The notes: a model not told the origin generated them from the letters alone. Positions 51,643-60,164 are shown, numbered from the stretch's first letter. The stretch is 64,000 nucleotides of DNA from Sulfitobacter noctilucicola (GCF_000622385.1 NZ_JASD01000008.1:992001-1056000), one strand, 5' to 3'. Program-made: numbers and translations.

Positions 51643-51689
51643 ACAAGCGCCGAATGATGCCGCATGTGCAAAATAATTGTGCGGGACGG

Positions 51690-51715
51690 GGAACCAGACC
51701 ACCAAAGCGACAGTT
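51690..51715 (+). promoter_or_regulatory. Possible sigma-EcfG promoter of the 29-residue peptide gene
   Basis: GGAAC at 51690-51694, a 17-bp spacer and AGTT at 51712-51715 resemble the EcfG consensus with one mismatch in the -10 box. It lies 35 bp before the small ORF at 51751, immediately downstream of the stress operon. Confidence 0.5.
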
Positions 51716-51750
51716 GGATTTACGACAAGAGCAAAAAGGAAGGGCCAAAC

Positions 51751-51840
51751 ATGTCCACAGATCTTTTTCTGGGGGGCTTGGCCAGTCTGATTTTGGCGGC
51801 AATCGTAATTGCCGTGCTTACCACCAACAAGCGGGAGTAG
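51751..51840 (+). CDS. Small (29-residue) single-span membrane protein
   Basis: The peptide begins MSTDLFLGGLASLILAAIVI and ends TTNKRE. A hydrophobic helix of about 19 residues (LFLGGLASLILAAIVIAVL) is followed by a basic tail, predicting one membrane span. A strong AAGGAAGGG ribosome site lies 6 nt before the ATG, and a good terminator follows at 51898. Such features are unlikely by chance in intergenic DNA. A role in envelope stress or in modulating the neighbouring kinase is a guess; no family is recognised. Confidence 0.65.
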   Translation: MSTDLFLGGLASLILAAIVIAVLTTNKRE

Positions 51841-51897
51841 CTGTAGTTACAACCTGCTGACAAAGTCAGATCGGCGCGGTTACCCAGGCCGATAAGG

Positions 51898-51930
51898 AAA
51901 AGCCTCCCAAGTAATTTGGGGGGCTTTTTT
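51898..51930. terminator. Terminator between the small peptide gene and the XRE regulator
   Basis: AAAAGCCTCCCAA and TTGGGGGGCTTTT pair over about 13 bp with one mismatch around a GTAAT loop, followed by TTTTTT on the plus strand. On the minus strand an AT-rich tail (TTTTCC) also allows termination of the XRE gene, whose stop is 8 bp away. Confidence 0.88.
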
Positions 51931-51937
51931 CAAATCC

Positions 51938-52495
51938 TCAAAAGCTGGGTGGTGTGCAGGCGCTCACTATCTCGCAGATTTCGTCCCCGATGTTGCGAAA
52001 GCGATGGGGCAGGCGGCTGTCGAACAGATAGCCATCTCCGGGCTGCAGAACCGCTTTGTTACCGTCGACAGTCACTTCGATCGTTCCGCGCACCACGATG
52101 CCAGCCTCTTCCCCTTCATGCGAAATCGCTTCGGGGCCCGTATCGGTGCCGGGTGGATAGCTTTCGTGAAGAACCTGAAGCGCGTGGTTTTGCGCATCGC
52201 CCAACTGGCGCAAAGAAAGATCACCATCGCTAGCCGGCGATATCTCGGTGAACTCGGAGGCTTTATAAAAGACCTTTGGTGTGTGGTCATCTTCCAGTGT
52301 TGAGAAAAACTCTGCCATGCTGATCGGGATCGCGTCCAGAAGGCTCTTGAGCGAAGCAACAGAGGGGCTGGTGCGATTCTGTTCGATCAAGGAGATAGTG
52401 CCATTGGTTAAACCAGCGCGGCTGGCCAGCTCCCGCTGGGACAGGCCGCGTTGCTTTCGGATGGTTTTTAGGCGGTGTCCGATGTCCAATGACAT
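51938..52495 (-). CDS. XRE-family regulator with C-terminal cupin (PuuR-like)
   Basis: A 185-residue repressor. Residues 1-65 are a lambda-type helix-turn-helix (LSQRELASRAGLTNGTISLIEQNR). Residues about 105-180 form a cupin with HEGEEAGIVVRGTIEVTVDG and DGYLFDSRLPHRFRN. The layout is that of PuuR, which senses putrescine. It is divergent from a GabT-type aminotransferase 181 bp away, so it probably controls that gene and perhaps other polyamine or GABA functions nearby. Effector is inferred from family. Confidence 0.88.
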   Translation of the reverse strand: MSLDIGHRLKTIRKQRGLSQRELASRAGLTNGTISLIEQNRTSPSVASLKSLLDAIPISMAEFFSTLEDDHTPKVFYKASEFTEISPASDGDLSLRQLGDAQNHALQVLHESYPPGTDTGPEAISHEGEEAGIVVRGTIEVTVDGNKAVLQPGDGYLFDSRLPHRFRNIGDEICEIVSACTPPSF

Positions 52496-52601
52496 AATCC
52501 TTGCAGGTTCATTACCGTTTCGTAGCGCCAGACAGCATTGTTGTCACAAGCAAAATCCGGCCGAGACGTTCTGATAGCTTCAATTTCGTGAAAATGAGGA
52601 A

Positions 52602-52630
52602 TTGACAAGTATATTAAACATGCTGATAGG
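52602..52630 (+). promoter_or_regulatory. Possible sigma-70 promoter of the aminotransferase gene
   Basis: TTGACA at 52602-52607 is a perfect -35 box. A poor -10 (GATAGG, 52625-52630) follows at 17 bp. The AT-rich stretch around it is a plausible PuuR-like operator region in the 181-bp divergent gap. Confidence 0.4.
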
Positions 52631-52676
52631 ATTTTTTAAACGTACCTGACACGTCTCCAGCAAAGGATTATTGGAA

Positions 52677-54092
52677 ATGTCCAGCACTGCCAAGAAACCG
52701 CGCCGCAAGGCCGCCCCGAAAAACAAGAAGCCAGCCGTGGCAGAAACCAACACAGTCGCCAAAACGATTGTGTCTGACGCTGTTGCCGCTGCGAATGCTG
52801 ATCTGACGAACGCCCAGTTGATTGCGCGCCGTGAAGCGGCCGTGCCACGTGGTGTTGCGTCTGCCGCGCCAATCTATGCAAAGTACGCTGAGAATGCTGA
52901 ACTTTGGGACGTAGAGGGCAACCGCTTTATCGACTTCTGCGGCGGTATCGGCGTGCTGAACACAGGTCACCGTCACCCCAAGGTGATCGAGGCGGCAAAA
53001 GCGCAAGAAGACCACTATACACACACATCCTTTCAGGTTGTTCCTTACGAGCCATATATCGAGCTGGCGGAGCGTCTGAACGCGCTAGCCCCGGGTGATG
53101 CGCCCAAGAAAACGCTTTTGGTCACCACTGGTGCCGAAGCTGTCGAAAACGCCGTAAAGATCGCCCGTGCCGCGACAGGCCGTCCGGGCGTTATCGCCTT
53201 TACCGGTGGCTACCATGGCCGCACACTGCTTACGCTTGGCATGACCGGCAAGGTTTCCCCGTACAAAAAAGATGTTGGTCCTTTCCCGGCTGATATCTTC
53301 CGCGCGCCTTTCCCGAACGTACGCGATGGCATCACTGTCGAGGATGCGATCACTGGCTTGAAGAACCTGTTCCTGACAGATGCACAGCCAGAGCGTGTTG
53401 CGGCTATCATCATCGAGCCTGTTCTGGGCGAGGGCGGCTATGTGCCGGTGCCATTCGAGATGATGCAGCAACTTCGCGATATCTGTGACGAGCACGGTAT
53501 CATGTTGATCGCTGACGAGGTTCAGGCAGGCTTTGGCCGGACCGGAACATGGTTCGCGATCGAGCATTCCGGTGTTGTGCCGGACCTGATCACCGTGGCG
53601 AAATCGATGGCCGGTGGGTATCCGCTGGCTGGTGTTATCGGTCGCGCCGACGTGATGGACGCGATGGAGCCCGGTGGTCTTGGTGGCACATATGGCGGCA
53701 ACCCTGTGGCATGTGCCGCAGCGATTGCAGCGATTGATGCGATCGAAAACGAAGGTCTGCTGGCCCGTTCCACTGCGATGGGTGAGATGTTCAAAGCACG
53801 TTTTGCTCAGATCGGCGCGCGTTCTGCCCCGTTCCGTTTCTGGGACATCCGTGGCCTTGGCGCGATGGTCGCGGTCGAATTCGTTACAGATTTCGACACA
53901 ATCGCGCCGGATGCCGCCTTTACCAAGCGGGTCGTCGCACATGCGCTTAAGCGTGGGTTGATCCTGCTGAGCTGTGGCATGCACGGTAACGCGCTGCGAA
54001 TCATGGTGCCACTGACGGCGTCTGATGCGATCATCGAAGAAGGTCTCGCGATCTTTGAAGCTGCGGTTCAGGCGGCTGTCGCGGAAGGCTAA
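52677..54092 (+). CDS. gabT: 4-aminobutyrate aminotransferase-like enzyme with basic N-terminal extension
   Basis: A 471-residue class III aminotransferase. It has VWDVEGNRF-like ELWDVEGNRFIDFCGGIGVLNTGHRHP, TTGAEAVENAVKIAR, FTGGYHGRT, the Asp in IADEVQAGFGRTG, and the PLP Lys in TVAKSMAGGYP. It moves the amino group of GABA (or a similar omega-amine) to 2-oxoglutarate. The first 45 residues are an extra Lys/Ala/Pro-rich tail (STAKKPRRKAAPKNKKP) before the normal family start at about NAQLIARREAAVPRGV. No internal start exists there, so the tail is probably translated. Divergent from the PuuR-like regulator. Confidence 0.9.
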   Translation: MSSTAKKPRRKAAPKNKKPAVAETNTVAKTIVSDAVAAANADLTNAQLIARREAAVPRGVASAAPIYAKYAENAELWDVEGNRFIDFCGGIGVLNTGHRHPKVIEAAKAQEDHYTHTSFQVVPYEPYIELAERLNALAPGDAPKKTLLVTTGAEAVENAVKIARAATGRPGVIAFTGGYHGRTLLTLGMTGKVSPYKKDVGPFPADIFRAPFPNVRDGITVEDAITGLKNLFLTDAQPERVAAIIIEPVLGEGGYVPVPFEMMQQLRDICDEHGIMLIADEVQAGFGRTGTWFAIEHSGVVPDLITVAKSMAGGYPLAGVIGRADVMDAMEPGGLGGTYGGNPVACAAAIAAIDAIENEGLLARSTAMGEMFKARFAQIGARSAPFRFWDIRGLGAMVAVEFVTDFDTIAPDAAFTKRVVAHALKRGLILLSCGMHGNALRIMVPLTASDAIIEEGLAIFEAAVQAAVAEG

Positions 54093-54116
54093 GCTTTAAT
54101 AGCCCGAGACATTAAG

Positions 54117-54147
54117 AAAGGCGCGTCGGATATCCGGCGCGCCTTTT
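54117..54147 (+). terminator. Terminator after gabT
   Basis: AAAGGCGCG, an inner CGG-ATAT-CCG helix and CGCGCCTTT form a long GC-rich stem, followed by a short T-run (CTTTTG). It lies 25 bp after the stop codon. Confidence 0.88.
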
Positions 54148-54180
54148 GCATTTCTGGTTCATTCAGCGGGTTCTCTGCGA

Positions 54181-55797
54181 TCATTCTCTGGGTGCGAAAC
54201 TGTCAGCGCGGGCACGTGCCCAGCGTGACTTGTTGCCTCTGAAGTCTTCAGCATTGTCATCCAGCAGATAACCTTCGGGTAGATACGCAAAGACATCGCT
54301 GGCTTCTGCCATGCTCTTGTCACCCTGCCGCAGCATCAGATGGTATGGCAGAAAGTCACTTGGATGATGCAAGCCTGCTGCACCCGTCATCTCGCCCAGT
54401 GCATGCATGGTGTTGGAGTGGAACCGCGCGACACGCTCGCTTTTGTGCCCCACGTCCAATGCCCGCATCCGCACTTCGTCCTGCGTCGCTACCCCGACCG
54501 GACAGTGGTTGGTATGACAGGCTTGGGCCTGAATACAGCCGACTGCGAACATGAAGCCGCGCGCAGAGTTACACCAGTCAGCGCCCAACGCCAACGCCCT
54601 TGCAATATCAAAGGCAGAGACGACCTTGCCTGCTGCGCCGACCTTGACCTGATCGCGCAGACCGGCACCGCGCAGGGTGTTATGCACGAAGGTCAGCCCT
54701 TCGATCATGGGCATGCCTACGTGATTTGAGAACTCAACAGGGGCGGCACCGGTGCCGCCCTCGGTTCCGTCGACGACGATGAAGTCCGGCACAATACCGG
54801 TTTCGAGCATCGCTTTCACCATGCACATAAATTCGCGACGGTGGCCGATACACAATTTGAAACCAACGGGTTTGCCGCCGGACAGGTCACGCAGCTGGCC
54901 GATGAATTCCATCATTTCAATTGGTGTGGAAAAAGCCGAGTGGGCGGCGGGGGATACACAGTCTTGCCCCATTGGCACGCCACGCGCCTCAGCAATCTCT
55001 GGTGTTATCTTGGAAGCGGGCAGCATACCGCCATGTCCCGGCTTTGCACCCTGGCTTAGCTTCAGCTCAATCATCTTGACCTGATCCAATGATGCTGTCT
55101 CGCGGAACTTCTCAGGATCAAACGACCCGTCCGGTGCCCGACTGCCAAAGTATCCTGAGGCTAGTTGATAGATCAAATCACCGCCGCCCTCCTTGTGGTA
55201 ACGACTGACCGATCCCTCTCCGGTATCATGGGCAAAACCGCCGAGCTTGGCACCGGTGTTCAGCGCTTTGATCGCATTAGCGGAAAGCGACCCAAAGCTC
55301 ATTGCGGAAATGTTGTAGAGAGATGCCGCATATGGCTTTTTGCAATCAGGCCCACCAATAGTTGTGCGGAAATCGTAATTGTCGATATGCACCGGCTGTA
55401 CCGAATGCGTGACCCAGGAATAGCCGGCATCGTATACCCGCATACGGGTGCCAAAAGGGCGGGCGCTTTCTTCGCCCTTTGCACGCTGATAAACAAGCGA
55501 ACGCGCATCGCGGGAAAAGGGCTCTTCATCTTGATCGGACTCGATCAAATATTGCCGGATCTCAGGTCTGATCCCTTCAAAGAAAAACCGCATATGACCC
55601 AGCACCGGATAATTCCGAAGGATCGAATGTTTGGTCTGTGTAACGTCATAAAGACCCATTCCCGACAAGGTCGCGAAGAGGATGAACGGGAGGACAAACC
55701 AGCCGGACCACGCGAAAATAAGGATGAAGCAAATGAGAGCCAGAGCGATCACGCCTATGAAAGTCGAGAATCTGGTCATTGATTTTAGATCTGGCAT
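54181..55797 (-). CDS. FMN-binding glutamate synthase-family protein, membrane-anchored
   Basis: A 538-residue protein with two N-terminal membrane helices (residues about 10-50) and a GltS FMN-binding TIM barrel. Conserved parts are YNISAMSFGSLSANAIKALN, GQGAKPGHGGMLP-like LSQGAKPGHGGMLPASK, and VVDGTEGGTGAAP. CIQAQACHTNHCPVGVATQ holds the Cys trio of the 3Fe-4S loop. There is no glutaminase domain, so it is not a complete glutamate synthase. The reaction is unknown; a ferredoxin-linked amine or glutamate oxidoreductase has been proposed for relatives. The start has an AGGGAA site. Confidence 0.88.
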   Translation of the reverse strand: MPDLKSMTRFSTFIGVIALALICFILIFAWSGWFVLPFILFATLSGMGLYDVTQTKHSILRNYPVLGHMRFFFEGIRPEIRQYLIESDQDEEPFSRDARSLVYQRAKGEESARPFGTRMRVYDAGYSWVTHSVQPVHIDNYDFRTTIGGPDCKKPYAASLYNISAMSFGSLSANAIKALNTGAKLGGFAHDTGEGSVSRYHKEGGGDLIYQLASGYFGSRAPDGSFDPEKFRETASLDQVKMIELKLSQGAKPGHGGMLPASKITPEIAEARGVPMGQDCVSPAAHSAFSTPIEMMEFIGQLRDLSGGKPVGFKLCIGHRREFMCMVKAMLETGIVPDFIVVDGTEGGTGAAPVEFSNHVGMPMIEGLTFVHNTLRGAGLRDQVKVGAAGKVVSAFDIARALALGADWCNSARGFMFAVGCIQAQACHTNHCPVGVATQDEVRMRALDVGHKSERVARFHSNTMHALGEMTGAAGLHHPSDFLPYHLMLRQGDKSMAEASDVFAYLPEGYLLDDNAEDFRGNKSRWARARADSFAPRE

Positions 55798-56058
55798 GGG
55801 CTTCCCTGCTGGCTTCGCGATTTCAGTATATCAAGACCTGACGTTCTTTGCATCGTGTGGCAAGTGATAGGTGGGTGATACTGCTCAAAACGAAAGCAAA
55901 TCGTTCATATATTCGACAGTATAAACAGGCATTTAGTGCGGATTACACAATAATCTAAAAGCTCCCTTGTGGATAAATGTAATCCCTCCTAGGCTACTTG
56001 GAGATTCCTCTTGTGGTTGGGTCAGAGAACCAAAAACTACAATAGGGAGCGAGGCGAA

Positions 56059-56136
56059 ATGCGGCTGATTAAGTCCGGTTTTCGGGTCAAACGGCCACGG
56101 ATCAACGTGCCTCTATACCAAGGCGATCTGCTGTAA
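56059..56136 (+). CDS. Possible 25-residue leader peptide
   Basis: The ORF reads MRLIKSGFRVKRPRINVPLY and then QGDLL. It is rich in Arg and Lys (about 6 of 25) and has a purine-rich site (AGGGAGCGAGG) upstream. Its TAA stop lies in the loop of a CTGCTG-TAAA-CAGCAG hairpin, 36 bp before the TAXI start. Translation is unproven; the basic composition would suit a nitrogen- or amino-acid-sensing leader. It could also be chance. Confidence 0.35.
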   Translation: MRLIKSGFRVKRPRINVPLYQGDLL

Positions 56137-56143
56137 ACAGCAG
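56128..56143 (+). other. Small hairpin overlapping the leader stop codon
   Basis: CTGCTG and CAGCAG form a perfect 6-bp stem with a TAAA tetraloop holding the stop of the 25-codon ORF. It is only 28 bp before the TAXI ATG, so it may affect ribosome access. Confidence 0.45.
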
Positions 56144-56171
56144 CTCATAAAAGCAAAAAAGGGAGAGAATC

Positions 56172-57131
56172 ATGAAAATGTTCAAGATGCTCGCAGTTGC
56201 CGGTGCGATGACCGCTGGCACCATGGCGACAGCTCAGGAAAAGTTTATCACAATCGGCACCGGTGGTCAGACGGGCGTGTACTTCGTCGTCGGTCAATCC
56301 ATTTGCCGCCTCGTTAACCGTGGTACGGCCGACCACAATCTGAAGTGTACGGCCCCCTCCACCGGCGGTTCCATCGCGAACATCAACGCGATCAAGGCTG
56401 GCGACATGGATATGGGTGTGGCCCAGTCCGACTGGCAGTTCCACGCGTACAATGGCTCTTCCCAGTTTGAGGGTGACAAGTTCGACAAGCTGCGTGCGGT
56501 TTTCTCCGTACATGGTGAGCCGTTCAACGTGATTGCGCGCAAAGACAGCGGCATCAAGTCGTTTGACGATCTCAAAGGCAAGCGCGTCAACATTGGTAAC
56601 CCCGGTTCAGGTCAGCGCGCCACGATGGAAGTCGTGATGGACGCCAAAGGCTGGACGCTGGACGACTTCGCGCTCGCATCCGAGCTGAAACCAGCAGAGC
56701 AAGCCGCCGCGCTGGGCGACAACAAGGTCGATGCCATTATCTACACTGTTGGTCACCCCAACGGCTCCATTCAGGAAGCGGTATCAACAATTGACGCAGA
56801 GCTGGTGAATGTCGGCGGCCCCGAGATCGAAAAGCTGATCGCGGACAACCCTTACTACGCTGCGGCCTCCATTCCCGGCGGCATGTACAAGGGTACGGAT
56901 GAAACGGTGAACACCTTTGGTGTGAAGGCGACATTCGTGACCTCCGCTGACGTGGACGAAGATACGATCTATCAGGTTGTTAAAGCCGTTTTCGATAACT
57001 TTGATCGCTTCAAGCGCCTGCACCCTGCGTTTGAAAACCTGACCGAAGAAGAGATGATCTCTGGTGGTCTGTCTGCGCCGCTGCACGATGGTGCCGCGAA
57101 GTACTACAAAGAGCGCGGCTGGATCGAATAA
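56172..57131 (+). CDS. TAXI-family TRAP transporter solute-binding protein
   Basis: A 319-residue periplasmic protein. The signal peptide is MKMFKMLAVAGAMTAGTMATAQ (cleavage about residue 21). TAXI features are ITIGTGGQTGVYFVVGQSICRLVNR, STGGSIANINAIKAGDMDMGVAQSDWQ and GKRVNIGNPGSGQRATMEVVM. TAXI proteins usually bind glutamate or similar dicarboxylates/amino acids. It feeds the fused permease encoded 119 bp downstream. A GGGAGAGA ribosome site precedes the start. Confidence 0.94.
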   Translation: MKMFKMLAVAGAMTAGTMATAQEKFITIGTGGQTGVYFVVGQSICRLVNRGTADHNLKCTAPSTGGSIANINAIKAGDMDMGVAQSDWQFHAYNGSSQFEGDKFDKLRAVFSVHGEPFNVIARKDSGIKSFDDLKGKRVNIGNPGSGQRATMEVVMDAKGWTLDDFALASELKPAEQAAALGDNKVDAIIYTVGHPNGSIQEAVSTIDAELVNVGGPEIEKLIADNPYYAAASIPGGMYKGTDETVNTFGVKATFVTSADVDEDTIYQVVKAVFDNFDRFKRLHPAFENLTEEEMISGGLSAPLHDGAAKYYKERGWIE

Positions 57132-57155
57132 TCCAATCTGACGCTTAAGACATTC

Positions 57156-57187
57156 AAGGTGGCGGCTGTAACACATGTCGCCGCCTT
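57156..57187 (+). other. Intercistronic hairpin between TAXI and fused permease genes
   Basis: AAGGTGGCGGC and GTCGCCGCCTT pair over 11 bp (two G-U pairs in RNA) around a 10-base loop. No U-run follows. As at 9974-10007, this hairpin stands just after a TRAP binding-protein gene and may keep its mRNA in excess over the permease. Confidence 0.7.
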
Positions 57188-57250
57188 GGGGCCCTAGTCC
57201 GGCCAACGATTTGCACCCGCGAAAACGCGGGGCAACAGGGGGACAAAACG

Positions 57251-60001
57251 ATGACAAATAATGACCAGCAGCAAGCCGCAGCTGTCGAAGCCGAAGCCGC
57301 AGGGCGCGGTGGATTAAGCCAGAACGAGTTGGACGAACTTGTCGCTTCTTCTGATACCGGAGGCAGAAACGCCGGAGGCAGTGTTGGAATGCTGCTTATG
57401 CTGGTGGCGCTGGCCTGGTCCTTGTTCCAGCTTTATATCGCGTCTCCCTTCGGATTGTTTAACGATACGCTGGCCCGCTCGATCCATCTGGGATTTGCGG
57501 TCTTTCTAGGTATCATGGCGTTCCCCGCCGCACGTACGACCTTTCAACTTGCCCTAGGTGTGATTGTGCCGCTCGCTTTGGCAGCCTTGTTTATGGTTGC
57601 TGCCAAAGATGGTGTCGCCGTCTGGTGGATCCCGATCCCCGCAATTGCGGTTGCCGCGACTGTCATTCTGGGCTCCCCCAAGGATCATGTGCCAATCTGG
57701 GAATGGGCGCTGGCCCTCGTGGGTGCAGGCGCTGCACTTTATCTATTCTTCTTTTACCGTGATATTTCAACGCGGGTCGGTGCGCCGATCACGCAAGACT
57801 ATGTTGTTGCGGTCATCGGTATCCTGATCCTGCTCGAAGCAACGCGCCGCGCCCTTGGGCCTGCGCTGATGATCGTGGCGTCAGTATTTCTGCTCTACAC
57901 TGTGCTCGGTCCGAATATGCCAAGCATCATCGCGCACAAAGGTAACTCCCTGTCCGAGATCGTGAATCACCAGTGGATCACGACAGAGGGTGTCTTTGGC
58001 ATCGCGCTGGGTGTTTCGACCAGCTTTGTTTTCCTGTTCGTTCTGTTCGGCTCCCTTCTGGACCGTGCGGGCGCGGGCAACTACTTCATCCAAGTCGCAT
58101 TCAGCCTGATGGGTCACATGCGTGGCGGTCCCGCCAAAGCGGCCGTTGTCGCATCGGCGATGACGGGGCTGATTTCCGGCTCATCCATTGCGAACGTGGT
58201 GACCACGGGCACATTTACAATTCCGCTGATGAAAAAGGTCGGTTTCTCATCCGAGAAAGCGGGCGCTGTCGAAGTGGCCTCGTCGGTGAACGGCCAGATT
58301 ATGCCTCCTGTGATGGGGGCCGCGGCATTTCTGATGGTCGAATATGTGGGTATCCCGTACTTCGACGTGGTTAAACACGCCTTCCTGCCGGCGGTAATTT
58401 CCTACATCGCATTGGTCTACATCGTGCACCTTGAGGCGATGAAAGCCGGTATGCAGGGCCTGCCTCGCGCATATACACCCAAACCTATCGTCCAGCGTCT
58501 GGTTGGCACAGCGTTTGCAATTGCTGCGATCTGCGCGCTGTCCTTCGCTGTCTACTACGGCATGGGCTGGATCCGTCCGGCATTCCCGGAAACTGCGTCT
58601 TACATCATCTTCGCCTTCATCACGTTGGTCTACATCGGCCTGCTTTATGTCGCGAGCAAAGAAGAGCCGCTGAAGATGGATGATCCAAATGACGAAGTGA
58701 CTGCATTGCCAATGCCCGGTCCTACAGCGCGTTCCGGTCTGCACTTTATCCTGCCGGTAGTTGTGCTTGTTTGGGCGCTAATGGTTGATCGCCTCAGCCC
58801 CGGTCTTTCGGCCTTCTGGGCATCTGCTTACATGGTATTCATCCTGCTGACACAGCGTCCGCTGATGGCGATCATGCGCGGGCAGAGCAAGCTTGCGACG
58901 GACATCAAGGACGGTTTCCTTGACCTGATCGACGGGCTTGTCACCGGTGCGCGCAACATGATCGGTATCGGTATTGCAACGGCGACTGCGGGTATCATCG
59001 TCGGTGCCGTAAGCCAGACGGGTGTTGGCTCTGCGCTTGCGGATGTGGTCGAGGTTCTGTCGGGTGGTAATATTCTTGCGATCCTCGCGCTGACTGCGGT
59101 GCTGTCACTGATCCTCGGAATGGGTTTGCCAACAACGGCGAACTATATCGTTGTGTCCGCGCTTCTGGCACCGGTGATCGTGACACTTGGTCAGCAGAAC
59201 GGCCTGATTGTGCCGCTGATCGCTGTACACCTCTTCGTGTTCTATTTCGGTATTATGGCGGACGTGACGCCGCCTGTGGGGCTTGCAAGCTTCGCGGCTG
59301 CGGCGGTTTCCGGTGGTGATCCGATCAAGACAGGTGTGGTTGCCTTCTTCTATTCTCTGCGCACGGCTGCTCTGCCATTCCTCTTTATCTTCAACACCGA
59401 ATTGCTGTTGATTGGTGTCGGATGGGGTCAGGGTTTGTTCGTCTTTGTCGTGGCCACCATCGCCATGCTGCTATTTGCGGCGGCAACACAAGGATGGTTC
59501 CTGACCAAAAACCGTTTTTACGAAACGATTGCCCTTCTGCTGATCGCTTTCACGTTGTTCCGTCCGGGGTTCTGGATGGACATGGTGTCAGCGCCTTATG
59601 ACGAGGTTGCACCGACCGAGATCCAGCAGGCTGCGAACGACACAATGGCCGGTGATGATCTGCGACTGCGCGTTGCGGGGGTAAATGATCTGGGTGATCC
59701 GATCGAATTTGTGGCTATTTTGCCGATTGGCGAAGGCGCAAACGGAGAAGAAAAGCTGGAGAATGCGGGCCTCTTGTTCCGCGCAGATGGCGACAAGATG
59801 ATCATCGACGATGTCAGCTTTGACTCTGCCGCCCAGAATGCGGGGCTGGACTGGGATCAGGAAGTCTTGCGTGTTCTCAAGCCTGTATCGCAACCGTCGA
59901 AGTATCTCATGTTCATTCCGGCGCTGCTTCTACTGGCGTTGGTCGTCTTCCTGCAGCGTGGCCGTGCGGAGAAATCATCCCGCAGGGCGCAGGCGGCGTA
60001 A
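57251..60001 (+). CDS. TRAP transporter fused 4TM/12TM permease with DUF3394 C-terminus
   Basis: A 916-residue membrane protein. After a hydrophilic N-terminus (about 45 residues) come the small-subunit-like helices, then the DctM-like core with VASAMTGLISGSSIANVVTTGTFTIPLMKK. GMGLPTTANYIVVSALLAP and MADVTPPVGLASFAAAAVSGGDP are conserved in TAXI permeases. Residues about 740-890 are a DUF3394 domain, with a PDZ-like strand pattern (DDVSFDSAAQNAGLDWDQEV) before a final helix. It partners the upstream TAXI protein. Confidence 0.94.
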   Translation: MTNNDQQQAAAVEAEAAGRGGLSQNELDELVASSDTGGRNAGGSVGMLLMLVALAWSLFQLYIASPFGLFNDTLARSIHLGFAVFLGIMAFPAARTTFQLALGVIVPLALAALFMVAAKDGVAVWWIPIPAIAVAATVILGSPKDHVPIWEWALALVGAGAALYLFFFYRDISTRVGAPITQDYVVAVIGILILLEATRRALGPALMIVASVFLLYTVLGPNMPSIIAHKGNSLSEIVNHQWITTEGVFGIALGVSTSFVFLFVLFGSLLDRAGAGNYFIQVAFSLMGHMRGGPAKAAVVASAMTGLISGSSIANVVTTGTFTIPLMKKVGFSSEKAGAVEVASSVNGQIMPPVMGAAAFLMVEYVGIPYFDVVKHAFLPAVISYIALVYIVHLEAMKAGMQGLPRAYTPKPIVQRLVGTAFAIAAICALSFAVYYGMGWIRPAFPETASYIIFAFITLVYIGLLYVASKEEPLKMDDPNDEVTALPMPGPTARSGLHFILPVVVLVWALMVDRLSPGLSAFWASAYMVFILLTQRPLMAIMRGQSKLATDIKDGFLDLIDGLVTGARNMIGIGIATATAGIIVGAVSQTGVGSALADVVEVLSGGNILAILALTAVLSLILGMGLPTTANYIVVSALLAPVIVTLGQQNGLIVPLIAVHLFVFYFGIMADVTPPVGLASFAAAAVSGGDPIKTGVVAFFYSLRTAALPFLFIFNTELLLIGVGWGQGLFVFVVATIAMLLFAAATQGWFLTKNRFYETIALLLIAFTLFRPGFWMDMVSAPYDEVAPTEIQQAANDTMAGDDLRLRVAGVNDLGDPIEFVAILPIGEGANGEEKLENAGLLFRADGDKMIIDDVSFDSAAQNAGLDWDQEVLRVLKPVSQPSKYLMFIPALLLLALVVFLQRGRAEKSSRRAQAA

Positions 60002-60164
60002 CTGAAATTCGCGTCCAGCGTCCATATATGCTCCACGGCATCGTGTTAAGCAGGGGTGAAATCGACTGTTTCCCTTGCGCCATTATAGGCGTAAGGAGCG
60101 TGCAATCCGGTGTGTTTGATGGGGGCATTGTCCCGCCACACCGTTTCTCACGGAGTGACCAGTT

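Larger units (their letters stand above)
55798..56171. promoter_or_regulatory. Leader region of the TAXI-TRAP operon
   Basis: These 374 bp separate the divergent glutamate-synthase-like gene and the TAXI gene. The first 200 bp are AT-rich and hold no ORF of note. The second half contains a possible 25-codon leader peptide (56059-56136), a 6-bp hairpin over its stop codon and the AAGGGAGAGA ribosome site of the TAXI gene. No sigma-70 boxes could be set with confidence. Confidence 0.5.

Noticed and set aside
53085..53984. A 299-codon open frame antisense to gabT
   Set aside because: The aminotransferase motifs on the plus strand are complete; the antisense product is His/Arg/Cys-rich shadow sequence.
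60090..60164. Inverted repeat before the nitrilase considered as a guanidine or speF-type riboswitch
   Set aside because: Only a simple CGGTGTG/CACACCG hairpin is seen; conserved loop motifs of those riboswitch classes are absent.
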